This document shows positions 22,038 through 24,704 of a stretch of 24,704 nt of DNA, piece after piece. Source of the stretch: Planctomycetes bacterium UBA2386 (GTDB taxonomy: Bacteria; Planctomycetota; UBA1135; UBA2386); assembly GCA_002343845.1 (NCBI GenBank), contig DDSQ01000005.1, positions 1 to 24,704 of the forward strand. The letters run 5' to 3'. Below the pieces are notes generated by a model. That model did no database searches and had not been told where the DNA came from. It saw nothing but the letters and a program-made list of their open reading frames with translations. Position 1 is the first letter of the stretch. Each line of letters opens with the position of its first letter. The position numbers and the translations under genes are program-made.

Positions 22038-24170
22038 ATGGCAATGACCAAGCCCAAGCGGTCGCGGCGTCTGCTGCGCAAGATCGGCATCGCGCTCGCG
22101 GCCCTGGTGACGTTCCTGCTGCTGTTCGTCGCCGCGTTCGTGTTCAACCCGTTCGAGGGCTCGCTGCCATCGCTGCGCGATGCGGTGCCGCGCGGCGTCA
22201 ACTTCTTCGTGCGCAAGGAGCGGCTCGCCGACGACTTCGATCCGTTCCCGAAGCCGGTGTTCTGGGACGAACTGAGCGATGCGCGCGGGTTCACCGAGCT
22301 CGTCAACGGCAGCCTCGGCAAGAGCTGGGAGGGCAGTGCCGCCGACAAGGCGCTGCAGGAAGTCGCGGCGGCACTCGATCAGGTGCGGGCGGACACCGGC
22401 GGCTTCCTCGACCCGATGCGCGACGTGCTCGGCACGGAGGTCGTCATCGCCGGTTACGAGCTCGACAACGATGCGTCGCCGCCGCGGCCGCTTGCGCAAC
22501 CGTGGTGGTGCCTCTATGCGCGCGTCACCTGGCGGGCCAAGGCGGCACTCGGCCTGTGCGGCTTCGGCCTCGTGCAGGACCAACTGCGACCGCACGGCAT
22601 CGACATCACCGAGCAGGGCGACGACCTGGTCGTGCGCATGCCGGGCGCAGCCTCGCCGCTGTACGTGCGGCGCCATCTCGACCTGCTGATGGTCGGCAAC
22701 CATCTGCCGTTGCTCGAGCACTCGCAGCAACTGATCGACGGCAACCGCGACAAGGAGCCGATCGGGCAGATGCCGGCCTACACCGATGGCGCCCTGAAGC
22801 GCATCGAGCGCTGGGCCGACAAGAACGCCCAGGACCCGGTCAACGTCGTCGAGTTCGTCGTCGAGCCGAACGCCTACGACGGCTTCCGTCGGTTCGCCGC
22901 GTCGTGGCCCGACCCGCAGCACAAGCTGAGCATGAACGAGCGCGTGCTCGCGAGCTTCCTGAACCTCAAGGGCTGGCAGCAGATCACCGGCGGCCTGATG
23001 TTCGCGCCGGGCGTGATCGCCGCCACCGGCCAGATCGGGCTGAACAGCAAGCAGCACACGCCCTTCCAGGGCAGCTTCTACCGGGCCGAGCAGGAGCCGC
23101 GCGAGCGCTGGCTCGACCCGTTCCTGCGCATGGTGCCGGAGTCGGCGTGCGCGGCGGCAGCGTTGCGCATGCCGGCCGGCGAGTTCCTGCGCGAGATGTT
23201 CGGCGCACTCGAGCAGGCCGAGCGGGAACTGCTCAACGACATGCTGCGCCGCACCACGTTCCAGGGCAACGCGGTGGTCGACGTGTCGGACCTGATCGAG
23301 AAGTTGAAGCCGGCGTTCCTGCCGCGCACCGGGTTCGTGTTCCGCCAGAACGACCCGGTGACCGAGCGCGACGCCAACGGCGAACTGAAGATCCCGGTCG
23401 CCGCCCGTTCGCCGGTGCCGCAGGTCGCGTGGGTGTTCTGGCTGCGTCCCGGCGGTCAGCAGATCGTCGAGGAGTTCGTGCGCATGCTGACGACGTACTA
23501 CGGCACGTTCGGCTTCCGCAAGCAGTGGCACCTGCCGGTGCAGTTCGCCGGCGGCCGCCTGCCGGAGCCGGTGACCGAGTTCACCAACCCGCAGATCCCG
23601 GGAACCGGTGAGATCGCGACGATCGTGTTCCGCGAGTTCTTCGTGCTCTCGAACAGCGGACCGCTGATCCAGGACATCCTGCGCACGCGCCACACCAACC
23701 TGACCAACATGAAGTCGGTCGTGCACATGGACGAGTGGCGCGCGATCGAGCCCGAGCTGCCGAACGAGCTCAACGGGTTGGTCTGGCTGCACGGCGCCAA
23801 CCTGATCCCGATGTTCGACGACTACCTGGCGTTCGCCGAGGCGAACAGCGAGGTGGCGGACCCGGAGTGGTTGGCGCAGAACCGGCCGGGCGCCGAGGAG
23901 CAGGTGCGCCGGACGAAGTTCGCCCGCTATCCGAGCAAGGCGAGCATGCCGCCGACGATGACCGAGCCGGGCGGCGAGTTCGACGTCGCGGTCGTCGAGT
24001 GGCTGCGCGAGCAGTGGCGCCAGCAGCGCACCAGTTTCACCGCCGACGATCGCCGGCTGATCGAGCAGTGGAAGGCGATGGCCAACCTGCTGCAGGTCGG
24101 CGTGGTCCAACTCGAGCTCGAGAACAGCTACATCCGCTACCAGGCGCGACTGGTCGCTTCGCGGCGCTGA
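22038..24170 (+). CDS. Large anchored protein of unknown function
   Basis: The product has 710 residues. A basic N-terminus (KPKRSRRLLRK) is followed by one strong hydrophobic segment (about 16-36, IGIALAALVTFLLLFVAAFV). The remaining 670 residues are therefore probably outside the cytoplasm, held as a signal anchor. The first external residues are NPFEGSLPSLRDAVPRGV. The body is mixed alpha/beta and contains few cysteines. I recognise no family or catalytic motif; it looks like one of the large anchored proteins common in Planctomycetota. The ATG at 22038 follows a -10 box closely; an in-frame ATG at 22044 would differ by two residues. A strong hairpin follows the stop. It stands alone in its transcription unit. 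Confidence 0.85.
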   Translation: MAMTKPKRSRRLLRKIGIALAALVTFLLLFVAAFVFNPFEGSLPSLRDAVPRGVNFFVRKERLADDFDPFPKPVFWDELSDARGFTELVNGSLGKSWEGSAADKALQEVAAALDQVRADTGGFLDPMRDVLGTEVVIAGYELDNDASPPRPLAQPWWCLYARVTWRAKAALGLCGFGLVQDQLRPHGIDITEQGDDLVVRMPGAASPLYVRRHLDLLMVGNHLPLLEHSQQLIDGNRDKEPIGQMPAYTDGALKRIERWADKNAQDPVNVVEFVVEPNAYDGFRRFAASWPDPQHKLSMNERVLASFLNLKGWQQITGGLMFAPGVIAATGQIGLNSKQHTPFQGSFYRAEQEPRERWLDPFLRMVPESACAAAALRMPAGEFLREMFGALEQAERELLNDMLRRTTFQGNAVVDVSDLIEKLKPAFLPRTGFVFRQNDPVTERDANGELKIPVAARSPVPQVAWVFWLRPGGQQIVEEFVRMLTTYYGTFGFRKQWHLPVQFAGGRLPEPVTEFTNPQIPGTGEIATIVFREFFVLSNSGPLIQDILRTRHTNLTNMKSVVHMDEWRAIEPELPNELNGLVWLHGANLIPMFDDYLAFAEANSEVADPEWLAQNRPGAEEQVRRTKFARYPSKASMPPTMTEPGGEFDVAVVEWLREQWRQQRTSFTADDRRLIEQWKAMANLLQVGVVQLELENSYIRYQARLVASRR

Positions 24171-24183
24171 ACGCGCCCCGCCC

Positions 24184-24219
24184 GACCGCCCGCGCGGGGT
24201 TGAAAACCCCCGGGCGGTC
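24184..24219 (+). terminator. GC-rich hairpin after the large anchored protein gene
   Basis: GACCGCCCG (24184-24192) pairs with CGGGCGGTC (24211-24219), and GGGG (24196-24199) with CCCC (24207-24210), across a 3-base bulge. The loop is TTGAAAA. The pairing totals 13 bp but no U-tract follows, so termination may be partial or need other factors. The loop contains the -35 box of the tRNA promoter. Confidence 0.5.
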
Positions 24220-24227
24220 GCTACCGT
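24200..24227 (+). promoter_or_regulatory. Promoter of tRNA-Leu
   Basis: TTGAAA (24200-24205), a 16-base spacer and TACCGT (24222-24227) form a good sigma70-type promoter. The predicted start is near 24234, about 11 bases before the mature tRNA 5' end. Confidence 0.65.
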
Positions 24228-24244
24228 CTCCGCCCTCGCTGAAC

Positions 24245-24332
24245 GCCCAGGTGGCGGAATTGGCAGACGCACTAGCTTGAGGTGCTAGCGCCCCAAAAGG
24301 GCTTGCAGGTTCAAATCCTGTCCTGGGCACCA
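24245..24332 (+). tRNA. tRNA-Leu(GAG)
   Basis: The gene is 88 bases with an encoded CCA end. The acceptor stem is GCCCAGG with CCTGGGC and discriminator A. The anticodon stem is CTAGC/GCTAG around loop TTGAGGT, giving anticodon GAG (reads CUC and CUU). The long variable arm GCCCC-AAAA-GGGC is typical of tRNA-Leu. The T loop is TTCAAAT. Confidence 0.97.
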
Positions 24333-24481
24333 CGTTCGGCAGCGACGGGAGAACGGGTGTCGTACCGGTGTACGGTCTCGGCCGGCCCGACCGGCACGAT
24401 TCCTCAGGTACTCGTTCGCCGACCGCCGATAGCCGGCGCATGAGCGACCGGTGTCGAGCCCTTGGTGGCGGGGAAGCGGCG

Positions 24482-24704
24482 ATGCGCGGCTTCACGCTGC
24501 TCGAGATCATGATCGTCGCCACGATCCTCGCGATCGTCGCCTCGGTCGGCGTGCCGAACTACGTCGCCGCGCTGCGCACGGCACGCATCGGCAAGTGCAA
24601 GCACGAGCTGGTGACGATCAGCAACCAGATCGACGCCTTCGCCGCGAAGCACAGCGGCATGCTGCCGCTGACCCTGCACCAGGTCGGGTTCGGCGGCCGC
24701 CGCG
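24482..24704 (+). CDS. Type II secretion / type IV pilin-like pseudopilin, N-terminal part (partial)
   Basis: About 74 residues are visible before the right edge. The N-terminus MRG-FTLLEIMIVATILAIVASVGVPNY is a classic prepilin peptidase substrate. The peptidase would cut after Gly3 and methylate Phe; the glutamate at mature position 5 is present, and the hydrophobic helix packs into the pilus or pseudopilus. The downstream segment (ARIGKCKHELVTISNQIDAF) resembles major pseudopilins of the GspG type. I chose the ATG at 24482 because GGGGAAG precedes it as a possible Shine-Dalgarno. An in-frame ATG at 24440 would give a 17-residue leader, which is also acceptable. The 149-base gap after the tRNA holds only a possible -10 box (TACGGT near 24370). 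Confidence 0.88.
   Translation, partial: MRGFTLLEIMIVATILAIVASVGVPNYVAALRTARIGKCKHELVTISNQIDAFAAKHSGMLPLTLHQVGFGGRR

Noticed and set aside
1..24704. General reassignment of TGA as a sense codon
   Set aside because: Most genes here end at TGA at the expected family length, including overlaps such as ATGA and GTGA, so TGA is a normal stop outside the HMA gene.
1..24704. CRISPR arrays, IS elements, phage genes, attachment sites next to the tRNA
   Set aside because: No spaced direct repeats, transposase or integrase motifs were seen, and no repeat of the tRNA 3' end was noticed downstream within the window.

Overview
The window is very GC-rich (about 70% by eye), gene-dense bacterial DNA with no phage, IS element, CRISPR array or rRNA. 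No gene-free stretch exceeds 300 bases. The gene mix suggests a Planctomycetota or similar high-GC, Gram-negative-type bacterium: a membrane pyrophosphatase, large one-off secreted or anchored proteins, an outer-membrane-type barrel, FHA and HD proteins, and many GTG starts coupled by 4-base overlaps. The phylum is an inference. The cell must be diderm if the barrel and lipoprotein calls are right.

Layout. 1-2732 (minus): the N-terminal half of a proton/sodium-pumping pyrophosphatase with its own promoter, then a DedA-family membrane protein downstream of an unknown protein. 2811-4684 (minus): an ABC ATPase and its coupled membrane partner, divergent from a tail-anchored FHA protein (4755-5519). 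5532-9599 (minus): a secreted protein, a METTL25-like methyltransferase, a small one-TM protein with a GYLGPG motif, and an anchored arylsulfotransferase-like protein. 9706-14438 (minus): three overlapping GT4 glycosyltransferases, then a small membrane protein and a sulfotransferase, which reads as a surface-glycan assembly and sulfation cluster. 14640-16148 (plus): an anchored protein with carboxypeptidase-regulatory-like domains.

16261-19092 (plus) is the most interesting part. A candidate small RNA (5' hairpin, G/U-rich linker, strong intrinsic terminator) precedes an operon of an HD-domain phosphohydrolase, a predicted outer-membrane barrel and a lipoprotein carrying a heavy-metal-associated (HMA) domain. 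In that lipoprotein both cysteines of the GMxCxxC metal site are replaced by in-frame TGA codons (18742-18744 and 18751-18753). The rest of the HMA fold continues in the same frame, and two hairpins with bacterial-SECIS-like geometry lie just downstream. The simplest reading is a UxxU (double selenocysteine) HMA selenoprotein that standard gene callers would split or truncate. No selenocysteine machinery is present in the window.

19093-21899 (minus): a coupled trio of class I aminotransferase, OB-fold/3'-5' exonuclease and a four-TM protein. Its last stop codon abuts the selenoprotein stop codon head-on. 22038-24170 (plus): a large anchored protein of unknown function with a nearly leaderless promoter. 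24245-24332: tRNA-Leu(GAG), whose -35 box sits in the loop of the preceding terminator-like hairpin. 24482 to the end: the start of a type II/IV pseudopilin.
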